Shown: positions 41,766 to 51,173, numbered from the stretch's first letter. The stretch is DNA of 64,000 bases from Kineococcus sp050871885 (GCF_050871885.1 NZ_JBJLSF010000007.1:1-64000), one strand, 5' to 3'. Notes: generated by a model not told the origin, from the sequence alone. Made by a program: numbers and translations.

Positions 41766-42601
41766 GGCCGCCCGGGGAGGTGCGCGAGGACCGCCGCGGC
41801 CGTCGCCGCCGGTGCGCTGACGTGCGGGCAGTGCCCAGAGGCGTCCAGCTCCACCAGCGTGGCGTGCGGCAGCCGCGCGACGACCTCCCGCACCGCGGTG
41901 TCGGTGGCCAGGGCGTCGTCGCGGCACTGCAGGACGAGCGTCGGGGTGCTCACGCGGGCCAGCAGCTCGCGCGAGTCGGTGCTGAACGTGGCCCGCGCGA
42001 AGTCGCGCGCCGTCCCGGGGTGCAGCTGGCGCATGGCGCCCGCGAACTCCTCCCCGAGCTCGGGCCGCTCCGCGTTCCCCATGATCATCGGGGCGACGGT
42101 GGCGGTCCACGACAGGTAGTTGTGGTCCAGGGAGTCCAGCAGCTCCTCGACGTCCTCGGCGGAGAAGCCGCCCTCGTACCCAGCCGCGGCGTCGTCGGTG
42201 TAGCACGCGGACGGCGCGATCATCACCAGCTGGGCGAAGCGCTCCGGCGCCCGCAGCGCGGCGCGCGCGGCGATCATCGAGCTGACGCTGTGGCCCACGA
42301 CGACGACGTCGTGCAGGTCCAGCTCCTCGCACACCGCCACGAGGTCCGCGGCGTACCCGTCGAGGCTGGAGTACCGCGCGCGGTCGTAGGCCGCCGCGTC
42401 GAAACCGCCGGCACCGGCCTGGTCCAGCAGGACGACGCGGCACCCGTCCAGGAACGCCGGCAGCACCCGGTCCCACGCCTGCTGGTCGGTGCCGAAGCCG
42501 TGCACGAGCAGGAGCACCGGCCCGTCCGGGCGGCCCAGGACGCGCACGTGGTGGCGGGCGGCCGCGGTACCTGCCGGCGCGGCGGTGGGGTGGGTGTTCA
42601 C
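41762..42601 (-). CDS. RsbQ-like alpha/beta hydrolase
   Basis: A 279-residue hydrolase. It follows the RsbQ pattern closely: VLGRPDGPVLLLVHGFGTDQ, VVLLDQAGAGGFD, VVVGHSVSSMIAARAAL with nucleophile Ser in GHSVS, YEGGFSAEDVEELL, NYLSW, then Asp (QCRDD) and His (ASGHCPH) of the triad. RsbQ-type hydrolases feed an unknown small signal to a PAS-domain partner; here the partner is the overlapping PAS-GGDEF-EAL gene. GTG start with GGAGGA seven bases upstream. Confidence 0.85.
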   Translation of the reverse strand: MNTHPTAAPAGTAAARHHVRVLGRPDGPVLLLVHGFGTDQQAWDRVLPAFLDGCRVVLLDQAGAGGFDAAAYDRARYSSLDGYAADLVAVCEELDLHDVVVVGHSVSSMIAARAALRAPERFAQLVMIAPSACYTDDAAAGYEGGFSAEDVEELLDSLDHNYLSWTATVAPMIMGNAERPELGEEFAGAMRQLHPGTARDFARATFSTDSRELLARVSTPTLVLQCRDDALATDTAVREVVARLPHATLVELDASGHCPHVSAPAATAAAVLAHLPGRP

Positions 42602-42752
42602 GGCGGACTCCTCCGGGGCGGGACCCCGCGTCGATCTCGACAGGCTGCCCGGAGGGCATCGGCAGGCGCGGGCCGGGGCTTGAACGGCGCCGCCCGCGGG
42701 CACCCGGCGCCGCTGCGGAGCACCCGGTCGGCCCGCGCGCGTCCGGTCGCCG

Positions 42753-43718
42753 GTGCGGCACGATCGCGGGGTGCTGATCGTGGTGGACAGGAGCAGCGTG
42801 GCGATGGGCGACGACGTCGAGCCCCACCGGCGCACCGTGGAGGTGCCCGACGGCGCCCCGCTGGAGGAGGTGCTGCGCCGCACCGCCCCCGACGCCTCCG
42901 TCTGCGGCGGCTCCACCTGGATCACCTCCTGGAACGACGTCCCCGTCGCCGTGCACTCCTCCGGCTGGGGCACCGGCCGGTTCTGGGACGAGCGGTACCG
43001 CACGGTCGCCGACCTGCCCGCCACCGCCGACGGCGCCCTGCCGGTGGTGTTCCACCGGTACTGGGCGCAGCTGGACGCCGACTGGCTGCTGGAGCGGCTG
43101 CGCGCCGGGGAACCCCTGGACCGCAGGGCGCTGCAGGAGCGGTGGGTGCCGATCGCCGCGCAGCGCCGCAAGCACGCCCTGCGCGAGCGCGAGCGCACCC
43201 ACCCCGGCCGCCTCCTCGACGCCGCGACCGTCGCCGCCCTCACCGCGCTGGGCGCCCGCGTGGACCTGCACACCGACCGGGTGTGCCGCTTCAGCGTGGG
43301 AGGTGCGAGCGGCCCGGAGGCGTCCTGGCGCGCGGAGCTGCACGACACGATGACGCTGGTGTGGACGCCCGACGGGCGCTGCGGCAGCCTGCGCCCGATC
43401 GCCCTCGCGCAGCCGTGGCTGGTCGCCCTCGTCGGGGCGGCGGTCAGCGGGCGCGGTGCGGACGCGCTGCCCGCACCGGCCGTCGGGGCGAGCGTGCGCC
43501 GCAGCCCGTCGCTGTGGACGGTGACGCGCGAGGTCGACGGCCGCCAGGAGCTGGCGCAGCTGCCCGACGAGGCGCACGCGCAGTGGTTCCGCCGCGTCCT
43601 GGGGCGCTCGGTGCAGGAGGTGGCCGCAGCCTACGGAGCGGGCCCGCCCGCGACGCCGGGCGCCGGTCCCGGGGCGCGGCCGCGCGGCCTGCTGCGGTGG
43701 TGGCGCAGCAGGCGCTGA
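42753..43718 (+). CDS. hypothetical protein
   Basis: A 321-residue protein I cannot assign. The first 100 residues look folded (RTVEVPDGAPLEEVLRRTAPD, GGSTWITSWNDVPVAV) and the middle has HALRERERTHPGRLLDAATV. The C-terminus is Pro/Ala-rich and ends WWRSRR. No signal peptide or membrane segment. Starts at the GTG at 42753 or at 42771 are both possible. It is divergent from the RsbQ-like operon. Confidence 0.6.
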   Translation: MRHDRGVLIVVDRSSVAMGDDVEPHRRTVEVPDGAPLEEVLRRTAPDASVCGGSTWITSWNDVPVAVHSSGWGTGRFWDERYRTVADLPATADGALPVVFHRYWAQLDADWLLERLRAGEPLDRRALQERWVPIAAQRRKHALRERERTHPGRLLDAATVAALTALGARVDLHTDRVCRFSVGGASGPEASWRAELHDTMTLVWTPDGRCGSLRPIALAQPWLVALVGAAVSGRGADALPAPAVGASVRRSPSLWTVTREVDGRQELAQLPDEAHAQWFRRVLGRSVQEVAAAYGAGPPATPGAGPGARPRGLLRWWRSRR

Positions 43719-43724
43719 ACGGCC

Positions 43725-43766
43725 GCCGGGTCCGCGCCGGGTCCGCGCCGGGTCCGCGCCGGGTCC
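43725..43766. repeat. 11-bp tandem repeat, 3.8 copies
   Basis: Unit GCCGGGTCCGC repeated without mismatch just after the stop of the preceding gene. Likely replication slippage; no function inferred. Confidence 0.85.
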
Positions 43767-43987
43767 CCGCGGGGAGCTCCGGAGAGGTTCGCCGGGAGGG
43801 GCTCCGGAGGGAAGTTCTCGCAGGTCAGGGGTGTTGAGAACAGTGGCGGGGCACCGTCGAGGCCCCGGGCTCCACCCCTCGTCGCCGTGAGCGACCCCCG
43901 TGCCGACAGGCGCGCTCCCGGTGCACCGCCACCACCCTCTCCCCGGTTCCTGCAGCGGAGCCGGACCACCCCAGCCAGGAGGCAACC

Positions 43988-44253
43988 GTGAAGGGCGATC
44001 GAGTCGAGATCGTCGTCGACGCCGGCGGCGACACCCGCACCTACGAGGTCGAGGCGACCCGCGCGGGCCGCCGCGTGGACGTCAGCCACGGGCGCGGTCT
44101 CGTGGAGGTCACGAGGTCACCCGCGGCGGCACCCCCGTGCGCACGGCCCGGTTCATGGCCGCGCGCGTCATCGCGCTCGTCGAGCACCCCTCGCCCCGCG
44201 CGGGTGCCGAGGAGGACGAGGAGACGGTGACGCCGCTGCGCGCCACCGCCTGA
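43988..44253 (+). pseudogene. small gene broken by 8-bp tandem duplication
   Basis: The GTG at 43988 follows GGAGG. The frame starts KGDRVEIVVDAGGDTRTYEV and reaches VDVSHGRGLVEVT, then a duplicated GAGGTCAC (44105-44112 and 44113-44120) shifts it. Beyond the duplication another frame reads VTRGGTPVRTARFMAARVIALVEHP and stops at 44253. Removing one unit gives 258 bases, a clean 85-residue protein. Function unknown. It could be a fixed mutation or a switchable one. Confidence 0.65.
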
Positions 44254-44260
44254 CCCCCAC

Positions 44261-44295
44261 CGTCGCCGGCCGGCTCTCACAGCCGGCCGGCGACG
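44261..44295. terminator. bidirectional hairpin terminator
   Basis: Perfect 15-bp stem CGTCGCCGGCCGGCT and complement with a CTCAC loop. It serves both converging genes, and the stop of the minus-strand transporter lies in the loop and right arm. Confidence 0.8.
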
Positions 44296-45614
44296 TCCGT
44301 GACGAGCAGCGCGGTGAACAGCACCGAGGCCGCTCCCAGCAGGCCGTTGGACACCCAGCCCGAACGCCCCTCGCGCGCGATGCGCCGGGAGTTCAGCAGC
44401 AGCATGAGCGTGATCGCCAGGAACGGCATGAACACCGATCCGAGCAGGCCGTAGACCAGCGTCAGGCCGAACGGCTTGTCGACGAACAGCAGCGCCATCG
44501 GCGGGAACGTCAGCCACAGCAGGTACCCGCGGAACGCCAGCGACTTCTCCACCGCGACGGCGCGGTAGCCCTCGCGGGTCGGCTCCGTGCCCGTGACGTC
44601 GGCGCGGGCGGCGCTGCCGGGGCCGACCTCGGCGGCGCGCCCGTGCGGCAGCCGCACCGCGCGGGTGAAGTCCGCGAACATCAGCGACACCCCGTTCCAG
44701 ACCCCGAGCAGCGACGACGACGTCACCGCGAGGAACCCGACGAGGAACAGCAGTCGCGCCCACTGCCCGTAGGTCTCGCCCAGCGCCGCGCCGAGGGTGA
44801 GCAGGCCGTCGTCGGAGGCCGTGAGGTCCTGGCCGAAGAGCATCGTCGAGCCGACGACGAGCATCGCGACGACGAAGATGCCGGTCATCACGTAGCCGAC
44901 GGCGTTGTCCAGCCGCATCATCGACAGCCAGCCCGTGCCGCGCCAGCCCTTGGCGAACATCCAGTACCCGTAGGCCGCCATCGTGATGGTGCCGCCGACC
45001 CCGCCGACGAGGCCGAGGACGTAGATCGTCGAGCCGTCCGGCAGCCGCGGCACCAGACCGCCCGCGAGGTTCCCCAGGTCCGGGCTGACGAGGACGGCGA
45101 CCGAGACGACGGTGGTGAACTTCAGCAGCACCAGCACCGTCATGAACTTCTCGAACGCGTGGTAGCGCTGCGCCCACACCAGCAGCAGCCCGGCGACACC
45201 GGCGATCATCGCCCAGTAGCGCACCGACAGGCCGCCGAAGAGGGCGTTGAGCGGCAGGCCCACCGCGGACATCGCCGTCGCCCCGTACACGAACCCCCAC
45301 AGCACGATGTAGACGCCGAAGAACGTCGTCGCCCACCGCCCCAGCCGGCGCCAGCCGTCCAGCAGCGTCGTGCCGGAGGCCAGGTGCCAGCGGCCGACGC
45401 CCTCGCCGAGCGCCAGCTTGAGGACCGTGCCGGCCACGGCCGCCCACAGCAGCACGGTGCCGAACCGGGCCCCCGCCACCATCGTCGCGACGAGGTCGCC
45501 GGCACCGACGCCGGTGGCCGCCGCGAGCAGCCCGGGACCCACCTGCCGCACCTTCTGCTTCAGGCCCACCGGCGGTGCGAGCCGGACGGAGGGACCGCTG
45601 TCGACCGTTGCCAT
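44277..45614 (-). CDS. Nramp-related transporter lacking metal motifs
   Basis: A 445-residue membrane protein with about eleven membrane segments. The overall pattern is Nramp-like: VGPGLLAAATGVGAGDLVATMVAGARFG in segment 1 and GGVGGTITMAAYGYWMFAKGW in segment 6. The canonical metal-binding DPGN of segment 1 is replaced by GAGD, and the MPH of segment 6 by AAY, so Mn/Fe transport is doubtful. The ATG at 45614 follows AGGAG; an in-frame start at 45680 is less likely. It is 67 bp downstream of the LacI gene in the same direction, next to a sugar operon. Confidence 0.8.
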   Translation of the reverse strand: MATVDSGPSVRLAPPVGLKQKVRQVGPGLLAAATGVGAGDLVATMVAGARFGTVLLWAAVAGTVLKLALGEGVGRWHLASGTTLLDGWRRLGRWATTFFGVYIVLWGFVYGATAMSAVGLPLNALFGGLSVRYWAMIAGVAGLLLVWAQRYHAFEKFMTVLVLLKFTTVVSVAVLVSPDLGNLAGGLVPRLPDGSTIYVLGLVGGVGGTITMAAYGYWMFAKGWRGTGWLSMMRLDNAVGYVMTGIFVVAMLVVGSTMLFGQDLTASDDGLLTLGAALGETYGQWARLLFLVGFLAVTSSSLLGVWNGVSLMFADFTRAVRLPHGRAAEVGPGSAARADVTGTEPTREGYRAVAVEKSLAFRGYLLWLTFPPMALLFVDKPFGLTLVYGLLGSVFMPFLAITLMLLLNSRRIAREGRSGWVSNGLLGAASVLFTALLVTDVAGRL

Positions 45615-45681
45615 GGGTTCTCGCTCCTCGTCGCGCGGGAAGGCCGTGACGGGCGCCGAGGTCGACGCCTCGGGAACCACC

Positions 45682-46725
45682 CTACGAGGACGCGCGCGGG
45701 GGAGCGGTGGAGTCGCGGACGACGAGCTGGGTGGCGAGCTCGATGTGGTGGGGGTCCAGGACCTCCCCCTCGACCAGGCGCAGCAGCATCTGCAGCGCGA
45801 AGCGGCCCATGTCCTGCAGGGGGGTGCGCACCGTGGTGAGGGCGGGGGTCACCCAGCGGGCCACGTAGGTGTCGTCGAAGCCGACGACCGAGAGGTCCTC
45901 GGGCACCCGCACGCCGTGGGCGCGGGCGGCCTGGACGACCCCGAAGGCGCAGACGTCGGTGACGGCGAAGATCGCGGTGGGCGGGGCGTCGGAGGCGAGC
46001 AGCCGGCCGGCGAGCTCGACGCCGGCGTCGAAGCCGAATCCGCCGTCGACGACGAGCGCGGGGTCGACGGGCAGGCCGGCGTTGGCCATCGCGGCGCGGA
46101 AGCCGTGCAGGCGGGCCTGGCTGATGGCCGCGCCCGCCGGGCCGCCGAGGTGGGCGATGCGGCGGTGCCCCAGGGAGACGAGGTGCTCGGTGGCGGTCAG
46201 CCCGCCGGTCCAGTTGGTGGCGCCCACGCTGGCGACGCCGGCCTGCGGGGTGTGCACGGGGTCGACGACCACCAGCGGCAGGCGGACCTTGGCGAAGCCG
46301 GCCACCTGCTGGGAGGTGAGGTCGGAGGTGACGACGAGCACGCCGTCGCGTCCGGCCTTGACCAGCCGCCGCGCCCACGTGGTGCCGCTGCTGTAGCCGG
46401 ACATGCCGTCGGAGAAGCGGCCCACGACGACGTCGGCGTCCGCGACCGTGCCCGCGTCGGTGACCCCGCGGATGAGCTCGGTGGCGTAGGGGCTCATGAA
46501 GTCGTCGAAGATCAGGCCGATCGTGCGGTGACCGCTGCCGGCGCGCTTGGGCGGCACCTGCAGGTACTCGTGCTCCACGAGCAGGCGCTCGATCCGCTCG
46601 CGGGTGCGCGCGCCCACGTCGTCGCGGCCGTTGAGCACCTTGGACACGGTGGCCGTGGACACCCCCGCCGCGGCGGCGATGGCCGCGAGCGTGGGGCGCT
46701 TGCCGCGCCCGTCGACCTCGCTCAC
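45682..46725 (-). CDS. LacI-family transcriptional regulator
   Basis: A 347-residue repressor. The N-terminal HTH is TLAAIAAAAGVSTATVSKVLNG, followed by the hinge helix and a periplasmic-binding-protein-like sensor (IGLIFDDFMSPYATELIRGV, DGVLVVTSD, RRIAHLGGP, VVGFDDTYVARWVTPALTTV). The GTG start has GGAGG upstream. Divergent from the nine-gene sugar operon, which it probably represses through the TTGCGAA-containing sites between them. Confidence 0.9.
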   Translation of the reverse strand: MSEVDGRGKRPTLAAIAAAAGVSTATVSKVLNGRDDVGARTRERIERLLVEHEYLQVPPKRAGSGHRTIGLIFDDFMSPYATELIRGVTDAGTVADADVVVGRFSDGMSGYSSGTTWARRLVKAGRDGVLVVTSDLTSQQVAGFAKVRLPLVVVDPVHTPQAGVASVGATNWTGGLTATEHLVSLGHRRIAHLGGPAGAAISQARLHGFRAAMANAGLPVDPALVVDGGFGFDAGVELAGRLLASDAPPTAIFAVTDVCAFGVVQAARAHGVRVPEDLSVVGFDDTYVARWVTPALTTVRTPLQDMGRFALQMLLRLVEGEVLDPHHIELATQLVVRDSTAPPRASS

Positions 46726-46814
46726 CCGTCCTCCTCTGCACTCCGTCGATCACGCGCATCATCCCGCAGCGCGCGCCCCCACCCGCGCACCGGCGTCGTC
46801 GCCGGCAGGCGGTG

Positions 46815-46960
46815 TTGCGAAAGTTGACGCTAGAGCAGCGGCCCGCCCGGGGCAACGATGCCCGGGATTCCCGCCCACTTCGTGCCGCAATCCCTCTTGA
46901 CGCTGCGGTGAGGCGAGTCCTAGCGTCTGCCGCATTCAGTCTTTCGCGCAACATTGCGAA
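46815..46960 (+). promoter_or_regulatory. promoter and LacI-type operators of sugar operon
   Basis: A -35 box TTGACG (46897-46902) and -10 box TAGCGT (46921-46926), 18 bp apart, face the operon. Just downstream is an imperfect palindrome TTTCGCGCAACATTGCGAA (46942-46960). A second TTGCGAA occurs at 46815-46821. The layout fits repression by the divergent LacI protein. The rest of the 356-bp intergenic region shows nothing else. Confidence 0.6.
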
Positions 46961-47081
46961 CATCCGGGCCGCCGAGGGTGGTGACCCGGCAGCGACGACG
47001 CCGTCCGACGCGCTCCAGCGCCACGGCTGCACGGTCCCGGCACGCGGTCGTGCCGGTGCACACACGACGACGGAGGACACC

Positions 47082-48386
47082 GTGCACGACACCTTCCCCG
47101 CCACCCCCAGGTCCCTGAGCCGGCGCCGGCTGCTCGCCGGCGGCGCCGCGGCCGGCGCCGCGGCGGCCCTCGCCGCGTGCGGCGGCGGCAGCGACACCGG
47201 CAGCGATGGCAGCATCACCCTCGGGCTGTGGACGTGGGCCTCGGAGTTCGAGGACGCCTTCGCCACCGCGGCCGCCGAGTACCACACCCTGCACCCGGAC
47301 GTCACCGTCAAGCCGCGCTACTGGAGCTTCGCCAACTACGCCCCCTCGCTGCAGGCCGCGCTCGCGGCCCAGGAGGAGGCCGACATCTTCATGCCGCTCG
47401 TCTCCACGCTGGCCCTCGGCCAGGCCGAGCGCACCATCGACCTCAAGCAGGCGCTCGGGCAGGACTTCCTCGACGGGTTCTTCCCCTCCACCAACGAGGA
47501 GAACGTCTACGGGGACGGCCAGTACGCAGTCGGCTGGGCCGCCCAGACCTTCGGCCTGTTCTACAACACCACCATCATGAACCAGCTCGGCCTGCAGCCG
47601 CCGGAGACCTGGGACGACCTCGCCGCGATGGCCCCGAAGATCAACGCCGCCGGGTACGTGACGATGTCCATCCAGGGCAACCCGTCGAACCAGCTGTCCG
47701 ACTTCATGCTGCCCATCATCACCCAGATCACCGACGACCCCCAGGTCGTGCTCGACCTCGACGCCCACGAGAAGGACGGCGTCAGCTGGGACAGCGAACC
47801 CGTCGTGCAGGCGCTCACCGTCGTCAAGCAGCTCAAGGACGCCGGCGTGTTCGCCGACGGCGTCCTGGCCACCGACAGCGACACCGCCAACAGCACCTTC
47901 ACCAGCGGCAAGGCCGCGATGCTGTTCACCGGCTCGTTCTTCCCGCCCTCGCTGCAGACGACGGCACCCCCGGAGTTCCTCACCCAGTACGGCATCGCCA
48001 AGACGCCCGCGATCGAACCCGGCGGCAAGCACTGGTGCGCCAACCAGGCCGGCTACACCTGGGCCGTCAGCTCCGGCTCGAAGAACCAGGAGGCCGCCGT
48101 CGACTTCCTGAAGTACCTCTACGACCCGGACCGCTACCTGAAGATGATGAACGACACCTTCTCCATGCCCAGCACGAAGGCCGCCGCCGACGGCGTCACC
48201 AGCTCGGACATCAAGACGATGACCTCCTGGCTGCTGGACGGCGAGGGCGCCCCGCACATCATGTTCGGCAAGGGGACGCTGGACTCGGTGACCAACGGCG
48301 TCGTCTCGGTCGTCGACGGCTCGGCCACCCCGGCCCAGGCCGCCAAGGCCATCGAGGCGGCCGTCGTGCAGAACCGGAAGATCTGA
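47082..48386 (+). CDS. sugar-binding lipoprotein of ABC importer
   Basis: A 434-residue family 1 solute-binding protein. The signal peptide has SRRRLLAGG (twin-arginine-like) and lipobox LAAC with Cys33. The mature part starts ITLGLWTWASEFEDAF and carries GLFYNTTIMNQLGLQPPETWDDL, standard for carbohydrate-binding proteins. The GTG at 47082 is six bases after GGAGG. It heads an operon with two permeases and six enzymes. Confidence 0.9.
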   Translation: MHDTFPATPRSLSRRRLLAGGAAAGAAAALAACGGGSDTGSDGSITLGLWTWASEFEDAFATAAAEYHTLHPDVTVKPRYWSFANYAPSLQAALAAQEEADIFMPLVSTLALGQAERTIDLKQALGQDFLDGFFPSTNEENVYGDGQYAVGWAAQTFGLFYNTTIMNQLGLQPPETWDDLAAMAPKINAAGYVTMSIQGNPSNQLSDFMLPIITQITDDPQVVLDLDAHEKDGVSWDSEPVVQALTVVKQLKDAGVFADGVLATDSDTANSTFTSGKAAMLFTGSFFPPSLQTTAPPEFLTQYGIAKTPAIEPGGKHWCANQAGYTWAVSSGSKNQEAAVDFLKYLYDPDRYLKMMNDTFSMPSTKAAADGVTSSDIKTMTSWLLDGEGAPHIMFGKGTLDSVTNGVVSVVDGSATPAQAAKAIEAAVVQNRKI

Positions 48387-48400
48387 GGTCACCGCCCGCG

Positions 48401-49351
48401 ATGACCACGACGACACCCACCCGGAAACCACCTGCCGCGGTCTCCCGCCGCCGCGCCGAGCGCCCCCTCACCGGCTGGTCCAACCCCACCGGCCTGGCGT
48501 TCGTGCTGCCCGCGCTCGCCTTCTTCGGGGTCTTCATCGCCTACCCCGTCCTGCGCACCTTCCACCTGTCGATGACGACCGCCGACGGGTTCGGCGGTTC
48601 CTCCTTCGCCTGGTTCCACAACTACGGCGTCATGGTCACCGACCCAATCTTCCGCAAGGCCGCGCTGGTCACGGTCGTCTACACCGTGGTCACCACGGTC
48701 CTGCACACCGTCCTCTCGCTGGCCCTCGCCCTCATCGTGCACGCCGGCCCGCGCCGCAGCGCCGTCGTCTACCGCACCCTGTTCTTCCTGCCCGCCGCGG
48801 TGTCGCTGACCGTCACCGGCCTGCTGTGGCGCATCGGCCTCACCCCGGTGTTCGGCGTCTTCAACCGCGTCCTGGACGCCGTCGGCCTCGGCGCGCTGCA
48901 GCACGAGTGGCTGGGCGACACCGCCACCGTGCTGCCCACGATCATCGTGGTGTCGCTGTGGCAGTCCACGGGGCTGTTCATGCTCATCTTCTACGCCGCC
49001 CTGGGCAACGTGGACACCTCCATCGCCGAGAGCGCCCGCGTCGACGGCGCCGGCCCGCTGCGCGAGGCGTGGAGCATCACCATCCCCATGCTGCGCCCCG
49101 TCATCGAGGTCGTCGTCATGCTCAACGTCCTCAACGGCCTGAAGGTCTTCGACCTCAACTTCGTCATGTCCAACGGCGGCCCGCTGCACGCCTCGGAGTC
49201 GCTGAGCAGCTACACCTACCTGCTGACCTTCGGCTCCTCCACCGGCGGGGTGCCCTCCTTCGGCTACGGCTCGGCGATCAGCGTCGTCGTCTTCCTCGTC
49301 GCCGGCGTCGCCACGCTGCTGCTGTACCGCTTCCGGAAGGGGGAGGCATGA
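48401..49351 (+). CDS. sugar ABC transporter permease (MalF-like)
   Basis: A 316-residue inner-membrane protein with about six membrane segments, starting GLAFVLPALAFFGVFIAYP after a basic N-terminus. EAA loop SIAESARVDGAGPLREAWSITIPML. It starts 15 bp after the binding-protein stop and ends overlapping the next gene (ATGA). Confidence 0.9.
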   Translation: MTTTTPTRKPPAAVSRRRAERPLTGWSNPTGLAFVLPALAFFGVFIAYPVLRTFHLSMTTADGFGGSSFAWFHNYGVMVTDPIFRKAALVTVVYTVVTTVLHTVLSLALALIVHAGPRRSAVVYRTLFFLPAAVSLTVTGLLWRIGLTPVFGVFNRVLDAVGLGALQHEWLGDTATVLPTIIVVSLWQSTGLFMLIFYAALGNVDTSIAESARVDGAGPLREAWSITIPMLRPVIEVVVMLNVLNGLKVFDLNFVMSNGGPLHASESLSSYTYLLTFGSSTGGVPSFGYGSAISVVVFLVAGVATLLLYRFRKGEA

Positions 49352-50235
49352 GCTCCACCGCCCTCCAGCGCCCCGCCGCCGTCCCGGCGGTGGCGCGCCG
49401 CCCGCGCCGCGGCGCCGCCGCGATCTCCCGCCGCGTCCTGTGGCACGCGGTGATGATCGCCGTCGCGGTCTGCGCCGTCGCGCCGCTGCTCTACATGGTG
49501 CTCACCTCGATCCGCCCGCAGGCCACGGCCTTCAGCGGGCCGATCATCCCCGACTCCCTCACCGGCGTCGGCTACGACTTCGCCTGGAACGAGCTGCAGA
49601 TCTGGCGCAACTTCCTCAACAGCGTCCTCATCACCGGCACCACCCTCGCGCTGACGATCGCGGCCGCCACCCTGGCCGGCTACGCCTTCTCCCGCATCGG
49701 CTTCACCGGGCGCAACCTGCTCTTCTTCGTCGTCACCAGCGCCCTGTTCCTGCCCGGGGTCGCCACCCTCATCCCCGTCTACCTGGAGCTGCAGAGCTTC
49801 GGCCTGCTCGGCAGCCGGCTCGGCCTCATCCTCGTCTACACCGCCGGCGGCGTGTCGTTCTCGCTGTTCCTCATGCGGACCTTCTTCGACGCCCTGCCTC
49901 ACGAGCTCAGCGAGGCCGCCCGCCTCGACGGCGCCAGCGAGGTGCAGATCTTCTGGCGCGTCATGCTGCCGCTGGCCGCACCCGGCATCGCCACCGTGGC
50001 GATCTTCCAGATGATCAACGTCTGGAACGAGCTGCTCTTCGCCAGCGCCCTCGTCTCAGACCCCGCCAACCGGCCCATCCAGCCGGTGGCGAACTCCCTC
50101 ATCGGCCAGTACGCCACGAACTGGCCGGCGCTGACGGCCGCCATGACGCTGTCCGCGCTGCCGATGGTCATCGCCTACGTCGTCTTCCAGCGCTGGTTCG
50201 TCGCCGGCCTGACCGCCGGGGCGGTGAAGGCGTGA
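49348..50235 (+). CDS. sugar ABC transporter permease (MalG-like)
   Basis: A 295-residue inner-membrane protein with about six segments. EAA loop ELSEAARLDGASEVQIFWRVMLPLAAP, and the end VFQRWFVAGLTAGAVKA is typical. ATG overlaps the previous stop and GGGGGAGG precedes it. No ATPase gene in the operon, so a shared ATPase elsewhere is expected. Confidence 0.9.
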   Translation: MSSTALQRPAAVPAVARRPRRGAAAISRRVLWHAVMIAVAVCAVAPLLYMVLTSIRPQATAFSGPIIPDSLTGVGYDFAWNELQIWRNFLNSVLITGTTLALTIAAATLAGYAFSRIGFTGRNLLFFVVTSALFLPGVATLIPVYLELQSFGLLGSRLGLILVYTAGGVSFSLFLMRTFFDALPHELSEAARLDGASEVQIFWRVMLPLAAPGIATVAIFQMINVWNELLFASALVSDPANRPIQPVANSLIGQYATNWPALTAAMTLSALPMVIAYVVFQRWFVAGLTAGAVKA

Positions 50236-51173
50236 GCACCGACGTCCTCACCCCCCGGCGGCTGGGCCGCACCGGGTTCAGCGTCACCGCGCTGTGCGTG
50301 GGCACCGCCGAGCTCGGCGACATGGCGAACGTCTACGCGCCCGTCCCCGAGGAGCAGGCGCTGGCGACCGCGCGGCGCGCCTTCGCCGGACCCCTCACCT
50401 TCGTCGACACCTCCAACGGCTACGGCTCCTCCGAGCGGCGCCTGGGCACCGTGCTGCGCGGGATCGGCGGCGTGCCCGAGGGGATCCTGCTGGCCACCAA
50501 GGTGGATCCCGTCGACGGCGGCCCCTTCGACGGCCCGCGGGTGCGCGAGTCGGTGCGCGAGAGCATGGACCGCCTCGGCGTGGACCACCTGCCGCTGCTG
50601 CACCTGCACGACCCCGAGCGGATCGGCTTCGAGGCCGCCACCGCGCCCGGCGGTCCCGTGGCCGTCATGCGCGAGCTCGTGCAGGAGGGCCTGGTGGGCC
50701 ACCTCGGCGTCGCCGGCGGCGACGTGGAGCTGCTGCGCCGCTTCGTGGCCACCGGCGCCTTCGAGGTCGTGCTCAACCACAACCGCTGGACGCTGCTGGA
50801 CCGCTCCGCCGGCCCGCTGCTGGCCGACTGCGCCGCCGCCGACGTCGCCTTCCTCAACGGCGCCCCCTTCGGCGGCGGCATCCTCGCCAAGGGCCCGGCG
50901 GCCGTGCCGCGCTACTGCTACGCCCCCGCCTCCCCGCCGCTGCTGGCCGCCGCCGCCGCGATCGAGGCCGCCTGCGCCCGCCACGGCGTGCCGCTGGCCG
51001 CGGCCGCGCTGCAGGACTCCCTGCGCGAGCCGCGCATCACCTCCACCGTCGTCGGCTCCTCGCGCCCCGAGCGGCTGGAGCAGACCCTCGCGCTCGCCGC
51101 CACCCCCGTCCCCGACGAGCTGTGGACCGAGCTCGCCGACCTCGTCCCCGAACAGGAGCACTGGCTCGCATGA
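50232..51173 (+). CDS. aldo/keto reductase, aldose dehydrogenase-like
   Basis: A 313-residue AKR. It has LGRTGFSVTALCVGTAELGD, the catalytic region FVDTSNGYGSSERRLG (Asp and Tyr of the AKR tetrad), LLATKV (Lys) and LLHLHD (His). It resembles the subgroup that includes D-threo-aldose/L-galactose 1-dehydrogenases, so oxidation of a free sugar to its lactone is a plausible first step. GTG overlaps the permease stop. Confidence 0.8.
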   Translation: MSTDVLTPRRLGRTGFSVTALCVGTAELGDMANVYAPVPEEQALATARRAFAGPLTFVDTSNGYGSSERRLGTVLRGIGGVPEGILLATKVDPVDGGPFDGPRVRESVRESMDRLGVDHLPLLHLHDPERIGFEAATAPGGPVAVMRELVQEGLVGHLGVAGGDVELLRRFVATGAFEVVLNHNRWTLLDRSAGPLLADCAAADVAFLNGAPFGGGILAKGPAAVPRYCYAPASPPLLAAAAAIEAACARHGVPLAAAALQDSLREPRITSTVVGSSRPERLEQTLALAATPVPDELWTELADLVPEQEHWLA

